NCBI GenBank assembly: GCA_016932415.1
Contig: JAFGCX010000007.1
Span: forward strand, 186,001-250,000
Reading direction: 5' to 3'
Length of the DNA: 64,000 nt
Source: Candidatus Krumholzibacteriota bacterium
Lineage (GTDB): Bacteria; Krumholzibacteriota; Krumholzibacteriia; Krumholzibacteriales; Krumholzibacteriaceae
Shown piece by piece: positions 17,570-26,131 of this stretch. A program made the translations under genes and the position numbers. Under the pieces are notes generated by a model, which made no database searches, was not told the DNA's origin, and saw only the letters and a list, made by a program, of their open reading frames with translations. The stretch's first letter is position 1. Every line of letters starts with the position of its first letter.

Positions 17570-18463
17570 TTAGTCTCTTACGAGCATATTCTTCGCTATC
17601 CTGGCCTGCATCCTGCCGAGTCCCCTGGCCATATGAAGGGTCAGAAAAAACCATAATATTCCAAGAGCAACCGCCACCGGCATCAGATAACCGGGAGTCC
17701 AGTAACTCCAGTCATTATTCTGTATCATCGGAAGATGAAAAACGTATTCCAGTACCGGCCTGAGTATCAAAGTAAGCGATATTGAGATACTCGTGATCGT
17801 CAGTGTGAAATAGAGGATGCTCAGCGGGAGCATCATTATATTATAGACGACCGTCTTCCATACGAGAGGATCTGTGAAGAGAAAGATCAGCCTGTCGCGC
17901 CAGTTCTCAGGTCTTTTCGAGTATATAGGCCTTCGCGGCATCCGCTCGCCTAGAAGCGCCTCGATGATCCTTCCGTCGACCAGGGCGATCCCTCTCACCG
18001 ACATAAGGAAAAAGCCGAAAAACGGCAGCCCGATGATCAATATCATGACTCCGATCGAGATCGAGAGCCCGCTCACCGTCCAGGTAAAATAAAAGATCCC
18101 AAGAAATAACGAAAAGAACATGTAGAAGAGAGCACCGTAGGCCCTTGGATCGGTAAAGACTCCGAAGAACCTCGCCGAAGCAGATTTTTTCACTGTCCCG
18201 GACTGGACATTCATCGCCGGACGGATTCTCGACTCTATCTCCATGTAAGCCGAAGCGATCTCCCCGGGAGGACCAAACTTTTCGATCTCTGCAGCAATCA
18301 CTTCCTGCTCGCTTATGTCAGGCGACTCTTCCCTTGCCTGGTTAAGAGCGGTCCAGAAATGTTCCTCGGCGTCGGAAAGGGCATCCTGTACCGTCGCGGG
18401 GTCGCAGCCTGCCAGAGCTTTCTTAAGACTTGCCAGGTATTCATTTATCAGATCAGACATCAT
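17570..18463 (-). CDS. HAAS-domain membrane protein (putative sensor)
   Basis: A 297-residue membrane protein. Residues 1-75 are a HAAS domain (MSDLINEYLASLKKALAGCD, DAEEHFWTALN, EKFGPPGEIASAYM). The rest contains four to five hydrophobic helices in two similar blocks (FYMFFSLFLGIFYFTWTVSGLSIS and YNIMMLPLSILYFTLTITSISIS), as in the Pfam putative-sensor family. HAAS proteins are habitually encoded next to PadR regulators and ABC genes and are thought to relay membrane signals. The start overlaps the end of padR by 11 bp, indicating translational coupling. Confidence 0.88.
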   Translation of the reverse strand: MMSDLINEYLASLKKALAGCDPATVQDALSDAEEHFWTALNQAREESPDISEQEVIAAEIEKFGPPGEIASAYMEIESRIRPAMNVQSGTVKKSASARFFGVFTDPRAYGALFYMFFSLFLGIFYFTWTVSGLSISIGVMILIIGLPFFGFFLMSVRGIALVDGRIIEALLGERMPRRPIYSKRPENWRDRLIFLFTDPLVWKTVVYNIMMLPLSILYFTLTITSISISLTLILRPVLEYVFHLPMIQNNDWSYWTPGYLMPVAVALGILWFFLTLHMARGLGRMQARIAKNMLVRD

Positions 18464-18830
18464 CTTTTCCTTTCAGAATGGAATCGACAAAATCCCTTGT
18501 CTCTATCCATGTACCGGTCCAGTCGCCGAGCGTCTCTCGCCCCGCCCCGGTGATTTGGTAGTATCGCCTCGGAGGCCCCGAGACGGAAGGTTCAACCCTG
18601 CTGCTTAGAAGGCCACTCTTCTCAAGAGACCTGAGCACCGGGTAGAGAGCCCCCTGGCCAGTACCGGAGGCTCCGGTCAGCCCCGAATCGAATTTTTTCG
18701 CTATTTCGTAGCCATAGAGCGGAACGCTCGACCTGTTGAGGATGCCCAGCAATGCCAGAGAGACAGTACCTGACTTCAGTTCCTTCCTGAATTTCTTGTT
18801 CGCCGCGTTTTCTTCACTCAATCTCATCAC
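18453..18830 (-). CDS. PadR-family transcriptional repressor
   Basis: A 125-residue winged-helix regulator: GTVSLALLGILNRSSVPLYGYEIAKKF, then GALYPVLRSLEKSGLLSSRVEPSVSGPPRRYYQITGAGR, the wing typical of PadR, and a C-terminal dimerisation helix. PadR proteins usually repress their own operon until a membrane-active or hydrophobic compound binds. It is the first gene of the HAAS/ABC/M1 operon, and a 10-bp palindrome overlaps the promoter ahead of it. Start at GTG 18830, or the ATG one codon on. Confidence 0.93.
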   Translation of the reverse strand: MMRLSEENAANKKFRKELKSGTVSLALLGILNRSSVPLYGYEIAKKFDSGLTGASGTGQGALYPVLRSLEKSGLLSSRVEPSVSGPPRRYYQITGAGRETLGDWTGTWIETRDFVDSILKGKDDV

Positions 18831-18981
18831 CTTCCATTTTCGATCTTCCGGAAAGAACCCCCTGGATACTCCCTCTTTCCAGACTGTTCGAACAACCCGT
18901 CTTTTCCCGTAACTTGCTGTAAATCATCATCTTCTACCCTAAACTCGCTATTATCAATTTACATGTGCTGCCTGCTTATTA

Positions 18982-19023
18982 TTAGTATTAACTTAATACT
19001 AATACTAAATACGCGATAGTCAA
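18982..19023 (-). promoter_or_regulatory. Promoter and palindromic operator of the padR operon
   Basis: On the minus strand TTGACT (19018-19023), 16-bp spacer, TAGTAT (18996-19001). A perfect inverted repeat, TTAGTATTAA-C-TTAATACTAA, occupies 18982-19002 and so covers the -10 and start of transcription; a further TACTAA copy lies at its upstream edge. This is the expected arrangement for PadR autorepression. Binding by this PadR is inferred. Confidence 0.6.
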
Positions 19024-19097
19024 GAAAAATGTTTCAATATCTTTTAAAAAAATCCTGGCAGGCATTTCCCGGGCGATTCTCATCCACCGCGTAGATG

Positions 19098-19125
19098 TTG
19101 ACATCATCACAAAAGCTGATACGAT
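19098..19125 (+). promoter_or_regulatory. Promoter of Tat aldo/keto reductase gene
   Basis: TTGACA (19098-19103), 16-bp spacer, TACGAT (19120-19125), 79 bp before the start codon at 19204. Confidence 0.65.
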
Positions 19126-19203
19126 GGAAAATGTTACAGGCCTGCCATCTTCCAGGCCGACCGATAAATTCCTCTCTGCTCTACCTGAAAAAAGGATGAT
19201 GAG

Positions 19204-20412
19204 ATGAATAAACAGGGACCTACAGATCGAAGGGAATTTCTCAAGACGAGCCTGGCCGGCCTTGCCGGTATAACGGTATTATCCTGTTCCTCATCGAAAA
19301 CGGAAGATATATCGTCGACCGGTAAAGACCTCGTATGCAGGAAACTCGGCAAAACGGGGATAGAACTTCCGATCATCAGCATGGGAACGGGTGATACGAA
19401 CGATCCGGGCCTTGTAAGGGCGGCTCTCGACGCGGGGGTCAAGCTTCTAGCTACTTCTCAGTACTACGGAAACGGCCAGAACGAGAAAATGGTCGCAGAC
19501 GTCGTAAAAGAGCGTGGCAGAGACTCAGCACTTATAATGACCAGTACCAACCCGGAAAACTTCAATCACAAGGAAGGCGTATTCAATGATGGGGCGAGAG
19601 TCGAGCCGTTCATAAACAGGTTTGAGGAAAGCCTGGCGCGTATCGGCAGCCCGATCGATATATTTCTTCTACCCTTTATGGCCAAAAGAGAATCGGTATT
19701 CTACGAGCCATACCTCAACGCGATGGAGAACTTCAAAAAACAGGGCAAGACGCGGTTCATAGGGATCGCCACGCACAGCCATGAAGATGAAGCGGTAAGA
19801 GCGGCTGTCGACGCGAAGATCTACGACGTCGCTCTCGTCGCGTACAACTTCAGAAAGAACAACCGGGCTGAGATCGACGAGTCCATAGCATACGCGTCAA
19901 AGAAGGGCCTTGGTATCATAGCGATGAAGACGATGGCAGGAGCCTACTGGGACGAAAAGAGGAAGGAACCGATAAACTCCGACGCTGCGCTGAAATGGGT
20001 GCTGCAGAACGAGAATATCCACACATCTGTCCCTGGCGTGATGACTTTTGAGGAGCTCCGGAAGGATATCGCCCTGATGTCCGATCTGTCGATGAGCGAA
20101 AGCGAGAAGGCTGACCTTAAACTGAGCCTTCACGAAAACCAGGACGGCCCTTTCTGTCAGCAGTGCGGAAGTTGCGTGTCCCAGTGCAGAAAATCTCTCG
20201 ATATACCGACTCTGATGCGAAGCCATATGTACGCGTACGGATATCGCAACCTTTCTCACGCCAGGCAGACTCTGGAACCGGCATTGAAAACAGCGGACCC
20301 ATGCGCGGGATGCTCCGATTGTCCGGTCTCGTGCGTGATTGGTCACGATGTCAGGAGCAAGATCACCAGGATAGCCCGGCTGGGCGCCGTGCCGCTTGAA
20401 TTTCTCGCTTGA
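19204..20412 (+). CDS. Tat-exported aldo/keto reductase with ferredoxin-like C-terminus
   Basis: A 402-residue protein. The start DRREFLKTSLAGLAG is a twin-arginine signal, and LSCS suggests a lipidated cysteine, so the enzyme probably acts at the outer face of the membrane. Residues about 45-290 are an aldo/keto reductase barrel (CRKLGKTGIELPIISMGTG...). The C-terminal part has two cysteine clusters, CQQCGSCVSQC and CAGCSDCPVSC, expected to bind [4Fe-4S] centres. Members of this subgroup are mostly uncharacterised. A second, divergent copy lies at 21265-22479 on the opposite strand. Confidence 0.9.
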   Translation: MNKQGPTDRREFLKTSLAGLAGITVLSCSSSKTEDISSTGKDLVCRKLGKTGIELPIISMGTGDTNDPGLVRAALDAGVKLLATSQYYGNGQNEKMVADVVKERGRDSALIMTSTNPENFNHKEGVFNDGARVEPFINRFEESLARIGSPIDIFLLPFMAKRESVFYEPYLNAMENFKKQGKTRFIGIATHSHEDEAVRAAVDAKIYDVALVAYNFRKNNRAEIDESIAYASKKGLGIIAMKTMAGAYWDEKRKEPINSDAALKWVLQNENIHTSVPGVMTFEELRKDIALMSDLSMSESEKADLKLSLHENQDGPFCQQCGSCVSQCRKSLDIPTLMRSHMYAYGYRNLSHARQTLEPALKTADPCAGCSDCPVSCVIGHDVRSKITRIARLGAVPLEFLA

Positions 20413-20473
20413 CGCGGAAAAAGCTTGCGCGGTTAATTTTTTGCGCGTCAGACTATCCGGCAGACCCCGAAGA

Positions 20474-21247
20474 TCAACCTGTCTGCTGAGCCGGCCTGTT
20501 TTTCTCGAATATCGCCGGTTCGATCTCCACGTCGAAACTGATCTTGTCCCACTTCCATTCACTCGCCAGCGTGCCGTTCTGGTACTGCCTTATATGGAAA
20601 GGTACTTTCCGGCCGGAGACATCCCTGTAGTCATCCATAAGCATCTGAGTCTCCCCGCCCTGCCCTTTCTCGATCTTTCTCACCGGAAGTCTTGTTTCTT
20701 TGGAAAAATCGAACAGGATCGTATCTTCCGCGCCGAGACAGGCGACTCTCGTAAGTTCAGCCCCGGTGAAAAGCGAGTCGTCTTCGACGGCGGGGACAAT
20801 ATAGAAAGAATCGCAGCTTGAAAGAAAATACGCTATCCCGTCGACCTCACGCATCCTCTTTTTCATCATATCTGTATACCTCTGGTTCTGCCTGATCCCG
20901 AGGTTGACTTCGGCCCATACATCCTCCCCATTGAGGGTGTAGACGAAATAGAAAGGATGGTCGTTGGCGCTGTAATCCTGATCGAGAAGCATCTTGTCCG
21001 GTTTGCTCGTATAATGGGAACATTCGGCGGTCAGCGTCCCCCAGCCCGGCCAGATCGAGGTAAGCGTGCCTTTTTCGACCATCGTATTCCATCCGGTAAG
21101 CTTCGATTCCCCACCCATCACCTTCACCGCGTCGACAAGGACCTTTTTCGCCGGATCTTTCTCCTGCCCGGAACAGGATACGATCGCTGTCAGAATAACG
21201 GCGGCAAGAAGAACCACGCTCCACATTCCGATATAAGATCTTTTCAT
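20474..21247 (-). CDS. Lipoprotein of LolA-like fold
   Basis: A 257-residue protein starting at the ATG at 21247, directly after GAAGGAGG; a longer reading from 21361 would overlap the upstream gene and is not supported. The signal ends in the lipobox-like IVSC. The mature part begins with DAVKVMGGESKLTGWNTMVEKGTL, a pattern seen in LolA-like and outer-membrane lipoprotein-sorting domains, followed by alternating beta strands (KMLLDQDYSA, FYFVYTLNGEDVWAEVN, TILFDFSKETRLPVRKIEK). It follows the minus-strand aldo/keto reductase gene by 17 bp and is probably cotranscribed. Function unknown. Confidence 0.75.
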   Translation of the reverse strand: MKRSYIGMWSVVLLAAVILTAIVSCSGQEKDPAKKVLVDAVKVMGGESKLTGWNTMVEKGTLTSIWPGWGTLTAECSHYTSKPDKMLLDQDYSANDHPFYFVYTLNGEDVWAEVNLGIRQNQRYTDMMKKRMREVDGIAYFLSSCDSFYIVPAVEDDSLFTGAELTRVACLGAEDTILFDFSKETRLPVRKIEKGQGGETQMLMDDYRDVSGRKVPFHIRQYQNGTLASEWKWDKISFDVEIEPAIFEKNRPAQQTG

Positions 21248-21264
21248 TTTTTCCTCCTTCGCGC

Positions 21265-22479
21265 CTAAACGGTGAGTTCCCTGTGCGCCATTGCCAGTTT
21301 TGATCTTATCTTCAGCCCGAAGGGACAGGCTCCCTCGCAATTTCCGGCGCAGTCGCCGCATCTCGAAGCTTTCTTTTCCTCGGGAAGCGAGGAGTAGAGA
21401 TTCATCGCGTATTTTTCCCTGCCGTAATTATTGAAATACAGCCTGTAGCGGAGTATGTCATATATCGGGACATTATTAGGACAGGCGCCAACGCAGCCGT
21501 CGCATCCCGGCCTGCAATAGTCGGCGCTCAGGAGAGCGGCATACCCGTCGAGGACCTTTCGTTCTCTCACGCTTAGTTTCGGATTTCCCGAGGCGGCGAT
21601 GAACTCGTCGACTTCCTCGAAACTTCTCATCGATATCGAGATCGTATCGATATTCGGCCTGGAGAGCATCCATTTTATCAGTCCCTGCCTCGCGGTCCGC
21701 CCTTCCTTCATGAACTCCGAATAGTCGATCTTTTTCGCCGCCGACATCGATTTCATAGCTACTACCGCGATATTCTTCTTTTTCGCTTTTGCCAGAACCG
21801 GTTCGAGTCCCTTAGTGAGGAGGTTCATCCCCGGCATGATAATGTCGATGTCCGTGTTGTCGATAAGCCAGTTGAACTCTTCCACCATCTTCGGACCATG
21901 GGAGCTGGCTCCCCAGAATCTTATCTTGCCCGCTTTCTTCGCTTTCTCGAAAGCCTTGATGATCTCTGGATTCTCTATCCGGTCGAGTCCGCCGAGGTTC
22001 GGATCGCCGATCGAATGGATCAGGCATCCATCCACATAATCCGTGTTAAGCCTCGTGAGGCTTTCCTCGATCGCGGTCCTGATCTGTTCCTCGGTCGTCA
22101 GGGGAGTGAACAGTTCGGGCTCAAGCTTCGTCGTCACAAAGAGTTTATCTCTCTTCTGAGGGAATATCTGTCCGATCACCTTCTCCATATCGTAATACTG
22201 GCGCGCGGTGTCGACATAGTTGATCCCTCTTTCTATCGCGTACTCTAGAAGGGAACAATCCTGCATCCCGGCGTTTCCAAATGATATGTCGGAGACGTTA
22301 TAGCCGGTCCTGCCGAATTTCCTGTATTCCCTTATTGACGCCGCTTTCTCTACAACCGCGGCTTCTTCCTCGCCCGAGGCTCTCGCCGTGGCGGTCAATC
22401 CCAGGCCCGCGCCGATTATCCCGGCAGCCGACCGGCCGATAAAAGATCTTCTCGAAATATTCTTCTTTGAATCCTCCAT
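21265..22479 (-). CDS. Tat-exported aldo/keto reductase with ferredoxin-like C-terminus
   Basis: A 404-residue protein with a twin-arginine signal (SRRSFIGRSAAGIIGAGLGL). An aldo/keto reductase domain follows (REYRKFGRTGYNVSDISFG, YVDTARQYY, KLEPELF). The C-terminal cysteine motifs CRPGCDGCVGAC and CGDCAGNCEGAC should carry two [4Fe-4S] clusters. Same architecture as the plus-strand protein at 19.2 kb, but clearly diverged. The order with the downstream lipoprotein suggests one envelope redox unit. The electron partner and substrate cannot be named. Confidence 0.9.
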   Translation of the reverse strand: MEDSKKNISRRSFIGRSAAGIIGAGLGLTATARASGEEEAAVVEKAASIREYRKFGRTGYNVSDISFGNAGMQDCSLLEYAIERGINYVDTARQYYDMEKVIGQIFPQKRDKLFVTTKLEPELFTPLTTEEQIRTAIEESLTRLNTDYVDGCLIHSIGDPNLGGLDRIENPEIIKAFEKAKKAGKIRFWGASSHGPKMVEEFNWLIDNTDIDIIMPGMNLLTKGLEPVLAKAKKKNIAVVAMKSMSAAKKIDYSEFMKEGRTARQGLIKWMLSRPNIDTISISMRSFEEVDEFIAASGNPKLSVRERKVLDGYAALLSADYCRPGCDGCVGACPNNVPIYDILRYRLYFNNYGREKYAMNLYSSLPEEKKASRCGDCAGNCEGACPFGLKIRSKLAMAHRELTV

Positions 22480-22663
22480 CTCTCACCTCGCTTTTTCATA
22501 CCTCAATCTCAAACCGGTTACGAGCCGGCGCGTCCTGCCTGGTGCTATCTGGTGAACTGTTCCCTTCGAGATGAAATATCAGCGCGCCTTTGTACGATTA
22601 TTAGCCGAATAGAGACCGGTGGTCAAGGATTCTAAATCGATAACCGGGGAGAACCGGCTGATG

Positions 22664-22691
22664 TTGACATATTGATATTTGGTGTTATCAT
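22664..22691 (+). promoter_or_regulatory. Promoter of heparinase-like gene (possibly leaderless)
   Basis: TTGACA (22664-22669), 16-bp spacer, TATCAT (22686-22691). The start codon at 22698 is seven bases after the -10, so transcription would begin at the ATG itself. No SD site lies in the short gap. Confidence 0.65.
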
Positions 22692-22697
22692 TGAACG

Positions 22698-25277
22698 ATG
22701 AAAATATTCCATCGATATTCCGCCACGTGCCTCATTACCCTTTGCTGCCTTACCGTCAACGCTGAAGGCTCGGTAAAGAAGCGTTACTGCGACATTCTCT
22801 CTCCTCAATTCGTCATGGAGGATCTTATCGACCTCGGCAGGGAAGGATACTCGGAGGCGCTTATACTTCGCGAGAAGGGCGATTCGACGGGCTGCAGGCT
22901 CGAGATCATCAAGTCACTACTCGGCGAAAGGGCACCGCGAGGTTTCGATGTATGGCTTGTCCGCCCCGACGCCCTTCTCAGAGCGGACATGCTCCTTGAC
23001 AATAATTATATTCTAGGCATTCACGGGGGGTTCAAGCTTCCCGATGACCTGCGTTGGTCGGAAGACCCCGCCGCTTCCAACAACTGGCAGTTCAACCTTC
23101 TCGCGATGGACTTCCTGGCGAACTCGACAGAAGCTTTCCGGCAGACCGGCGAGAGAAAGTACCTCGACAAAGGGAAAAAGGCCATCCTCGATTTCATGGA
23201 GGATAATCTCGATTGCGCGAACCTGCCGAGCAGATATTCATGGTACGATCACAGCGTGGCGAACAGGACGATCCACGCTATCGATTTCTGGCACGAATGG
23301 TCCGGGCTCGGAGAGCAAGACATCGCTTTCACTGCCGTTTTCCTCGAATTTATATGGCGCCACGCGAAATATCTCGAAAAGAAGAGATACTATCCATCCA
23401 AGACCAACCACGGCATCTATGCCAATATCGCCCAGCTGAGACTCGCCCTGACATTCCCGCAATTCATTGAAGCTTCTTCGTGGAGGGATACAGCTCTGGC
23501 AAGGATGGAAAAACAGCTGGATGACAACTTTACCGATGAAATGATCCACAAGGAATACTCCCCTTCGTATCATATACTGACGACGAGGCTCCTTTACAGG
23601 TTCTGCGCCGATTGTTCGGCGGCGGGCGAGCTTATGCTTTCGACTGATTTCAAGACGCGGATAGAAAAAGCCCGCGGAAACATCGCCTGGCTCTTCCATC
23701 CTGATGGCAGGCTGTCGCTGATAGGAGATTCAAGCCTCAATTCCTCTATTGAATCGCTGATAGGCCACTGGAGGAGCGAGGAACCTTTCCTTCAATGGCT
23801 CCTGACTTCTGGGGAGAAGGGAAAAACGCCAGCGGCATCCTCGATCGGATTTATCGGCGCGCAGCTGTACGTTATGAGAAGCGGATGGGGCAAGACCCGG
23901 CCTTTCGGAGAGGAAAGCTACCTGATCGCTGATTTCTGCCCCTATGGAAAAGCTCATCAACAGGATGATTTTCTTTCCTTCGAGTTCTCATCCCTGGGCG
24001 TGAGGTGGTTCACCGATCTCGGCGTATTCAATTATAACGATAACGACACTGAGAGAAAATTTGTCATCTCTGCGCTGGCGCATAACGTGATAGTCCCCAT
24101 AGTCAACTCGCGGAAAATAAGCATAGGAAAGGACGACAGGGTCTCAGATGCCGGGAAGGACCCTCCTGAGACACAGCTCGAGTCGATGCTCGTCCATATA
24201 GAGACTATACCTCAGCCTTCGGCCCGAATAGAGGCGCTTCAGCAGTTAAAGGGACTTGGATCCGGCAGGATAAAAGCGCGCGTACTGCTCATGCTGGCTT
24301 TGAGTTACGAAGAACTGGGGAACAACCGGGGCAAAGCGAAAGAGTGTCTGGAAGAGATCATCGCGATGGAAAGCGAAACTGACTACGGCGAAATAGCCAC
24401 GCAGCTTCTAGCCACCCTCGACACAGACATAGAAGAGATCGATTTCGAGGAAAGTCCCGAGTTGGAAGGGGCCGCCGCTGACGGGATAAAAAAAGACAGA
24501 CGGGTCCTTGCCGAAAAGACGCCCGGCGCGTCGATAAGGCAAGGCGAATCGTTCGAAAAAGAGGAGAAAAAAGCGAATATAAAAGTCTCTTCAAAACCGT
24601 GGGCTGTAAATCCAGGCCACGGAGAGGCTCCGGAAGTAAACTACTGGATCGAGGATGATGACTACTGTTATCTCGAGGGAAGCTTCAGATATCACAGGGA
24701 TTTTCAACACGCGAGAGCGTTTCTTTTCATAAGACCGCGCACCTTGATCCTCATCGACAGGATAAAGACCAAGGGGGATTATTCTTTCAGGCAGCTCTTT
24801 CATCTGTCTCCTGAAGTTACGGCTGAAAGGTCTGACAATGGTTACATCCTTTCGGGGCCTGCCGGTAAAAAATGCCTCTTCTCGCGCATCACATCCCCGG
24901 AAGGTACAAGCGGCGAAATCGTCAGGGGCCAGAGAAACCCGGAGCTTCAGGGCTGGTTTTCGGGAGTTTTCGACAATTTCGAACCTTCCGACGTAGTCGA
25001 GTATTCGTTCTATCCCGCGTCTCACGGTGAATACTATTTCGCGCATATTATCATGCCGGCAAAAAAAGATGAGATAGACCGTTGCTTGTTCAGGACGGGC
25101 GACGCGTCTGATAATGTGGAATGGAATCCCGGAGGGACTGAGCCTCTTAAACTCGTCATCGAAAGCCCGGAAAAGATAACTACGGTATCCTTTTCACCCT
25201 CTTCTCTTTTTTCAGAAGTACCGGCCGGCGACGAGGTTAAAACGCCAGAGATCATTGTGAAGAACGCTCCTCGCTAG
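22698..25277 (+). CDS. Heparinase II/III-family polysaccharide lyase with helical insertion
   Basis: An 859-residue exported protein (signal 1-23). Residues about 90-400 form the (alpha/alpha) toroid (NWQFNLLAMDFLANS, SKTNHGIYANIAQLRLAL, KEYSPSYHILTTRLL). The catalytic beta-sandwich block begins DFCPYGKAHQQDDFLSFEFSSLGVRWFTDLGVFNYN near residue 412 and continues to AHNVI. Between residues about 480 and 630 a helical, TPR-like and highly charged segment interrupts the sandwich, which resumes at DDYCYLEGSFRYHRDFQHARAFLFIRPRTLILIDRI. Family members cleave uronic-acid polysaccharides such as heparan sulfate or alginate; which polymer is not deducible. Its stop overlaps the convergent gene by 4 bp. 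Confidence 0.87.
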   Translation: MKIFHRYSATCLITLCCLTVNAEGSVKKRYCDILSPQFVMEDLIDLGREGYSEALILREKGDSTGCRLEIIKSLLGERAPRGFDVWLVRPDALLRADMLLDNNYILGIHGGFKLPDDLRWSEDPAASNNWQFNLLAMDFLANSTEAFRQTGERKYLDKGKKAILDFMEDNLDCANLPSRYSWYDHSVANRTIHAIDFWHEWSGLGEQDIAFTAVFLEFIWRHAKYLEKKRYYPSKTNHGIYANIAQLRLALTFPQFIEASSWRDTALARMEKQLDDNFTDEMIHKEYSPSYHILTTRLLYRFCADCSAAGELMLSTDFKTRIEKARGNIAWLFHPDGRLSLIGDSSLNSSIESLIGHWRSEEPFLQWLLTSGEKGKTPAASSIGFIGAQLYVMRSGWGKTRPFGEESYLIADFCPYGKAHQQDDFLSFEFSSLGVRWFTDLGVFNYNDNDTERKFVISALAHNVIVPIVNSRKISIGKDDRVSDAGKDPPETQLESMLVHIETIPQPSARIEALQQLKGLGSGRIKARVLLMLALSYEELGNNRGKAKECLEEIIAMESETDYGEIATQLLATLDTDIEEIDFEESPELEGAAADGIKKDRRVLAEKTPGASIRQGESFEKEEKKANIKVSSKPWAVNPGHGEAPEVNYWIEDDDYCYLEGSFRYHRDFQHARAFLFIRPRTLILIDRIKTKGDYSFRQLFHLSPEVTAERSDNGYILSGPAGKKCLFSRITSPEGTSGEIVRGQRNPELQGWFSGVFDNFEPSDVVEYSFYPASHGEYYFAHIIMPAKKDEIDRCLFRTGDASDNVEWNPGGTEPLKLVIESPEKITTVSFSPSSLFSEVPAGDEVKTPEIIVKNAPR

Positions 25278-26068
25278 CGAAGAAGGACCATTTTTTTCGT
25301 GAAGACCTTTTTCCCGGAGACGAGCCTGTAATAATAGACCCCCGATCCCACGGGATCTCCCCCGCGATCTTTCCCGTCCCACATTGCCGAATGCATGCCC
25401 GGGTCTTCGACACGATCGGCCGCGACCGCGATCAACTGTCCCCGCACGTCATAGACAGAGAGTTTCGTCGGTCCGCTTTCGGCCTTATAATAGCGGATAG
25501 TCGTTTCAGGATTGAAAGGATTCGGATAGTTCTGGAAGAGCACCGACGCCCTGGGCGGGACAGCTATGGAGACCAGTACCGAAGTGTACTCCTTTTCTCC
25601 CTCGATCACTTCGAGCCTGTAATAGAATCTTCTCCCGGGGGTCACTGTCTCATCGAGATAACTCGACCTGAACCCGGCCGAAATGGCCGTCTCGTTTACC
25701 CTGTCGAATGGACCGCCCGGATCGTCGGACCTGAAGATATTGATCTCCGCCGGACCACCCGACAAAGAGAGTTCCCAGTTCAGAAGAACAGAGTATCCCG
25801 AGAGCACGCAATCGAACGATGAAATGGTCACTTCGACGGTAGAGGTGATGAAAGCCTGGTGCCAGAAACCCGACCTGATCATATTCGATCCGTCCGCGCT
25901 GACACCTATTATTCCCTGCCCCGATGTATGATACAACCTGTGCGATCCCTCAACCTGTCCACCAGTGCTCACGAAAGTGCTGTGCAGCACCCCGTACTGT
26001 CCAAAGACGCTCGAAGCCGCGAGAAGGGCCACCGCACTCATTATAACAATTATTCCTGTTTTTTTCAT
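25274..26068 (-). CDS. Secreted protein with T9SS C-terminal sorting domain
   Basis: A 264-residue protein: signal peptide, a short N-terminal beta region (GSHRLYHTSGQGIIGVSADGSNMIRSGFWHQ) common in front of such domains, a fibronectin III-like unit (VLLNWELSLSGGPAEINIFRSDD...), and the FlgD-Ig/T9SS type A sorting domain with NYPNPFNPETTIRYY, LSVYDVRGQLI and the end GVYYYRLVSGKKVFTKKMVLLR. I prefer the ATG at 26068 (GGGAG five bases ahead) over the GTG one codon earlier. It is probably exported by T9SS; its own function is unknown. It lies downstream of two other exported-protein genes on the same strand. Confidence 0.85.
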   Translation of the reverse strand: MKKTGIIVIMSAVALLAASSVFGQYGVLHSTFVSTGGQVEGSHRLYHTSGQGIIGVSADGSNMIRSGFWHQAFITSTVEVTISSFDCVLSGYSVLLNWELSLSGGPAEINIFRSDDPGGPFDRVNETAISAGFRSSYLDETVTPGRRFYYRLEVIEGEKEYTSVLVSIAVPPRASVLFQNYPNPFNPETTIRYYKAESGPTKLSVYDVRGQLIAVAADRVEDPGMHSAMWDGKDRGGDPVGSGVYYYRLVSGKKVFTKKMVLLR

Positions 26069-26131
26069 CACGACTCCCGAACAGAATTATCCCAGAGACC
26101 GGACCGGTCTTTTCGCCCCGGCAGTGATACT

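Noticed and set aside
26085-26110. AGACCGG/CCGGTCT palindrome followed by TTTT as a plus-strand terminator
   Set aside because: No plus-strand gene ends nearby; both flanking genes are on the minus strand.
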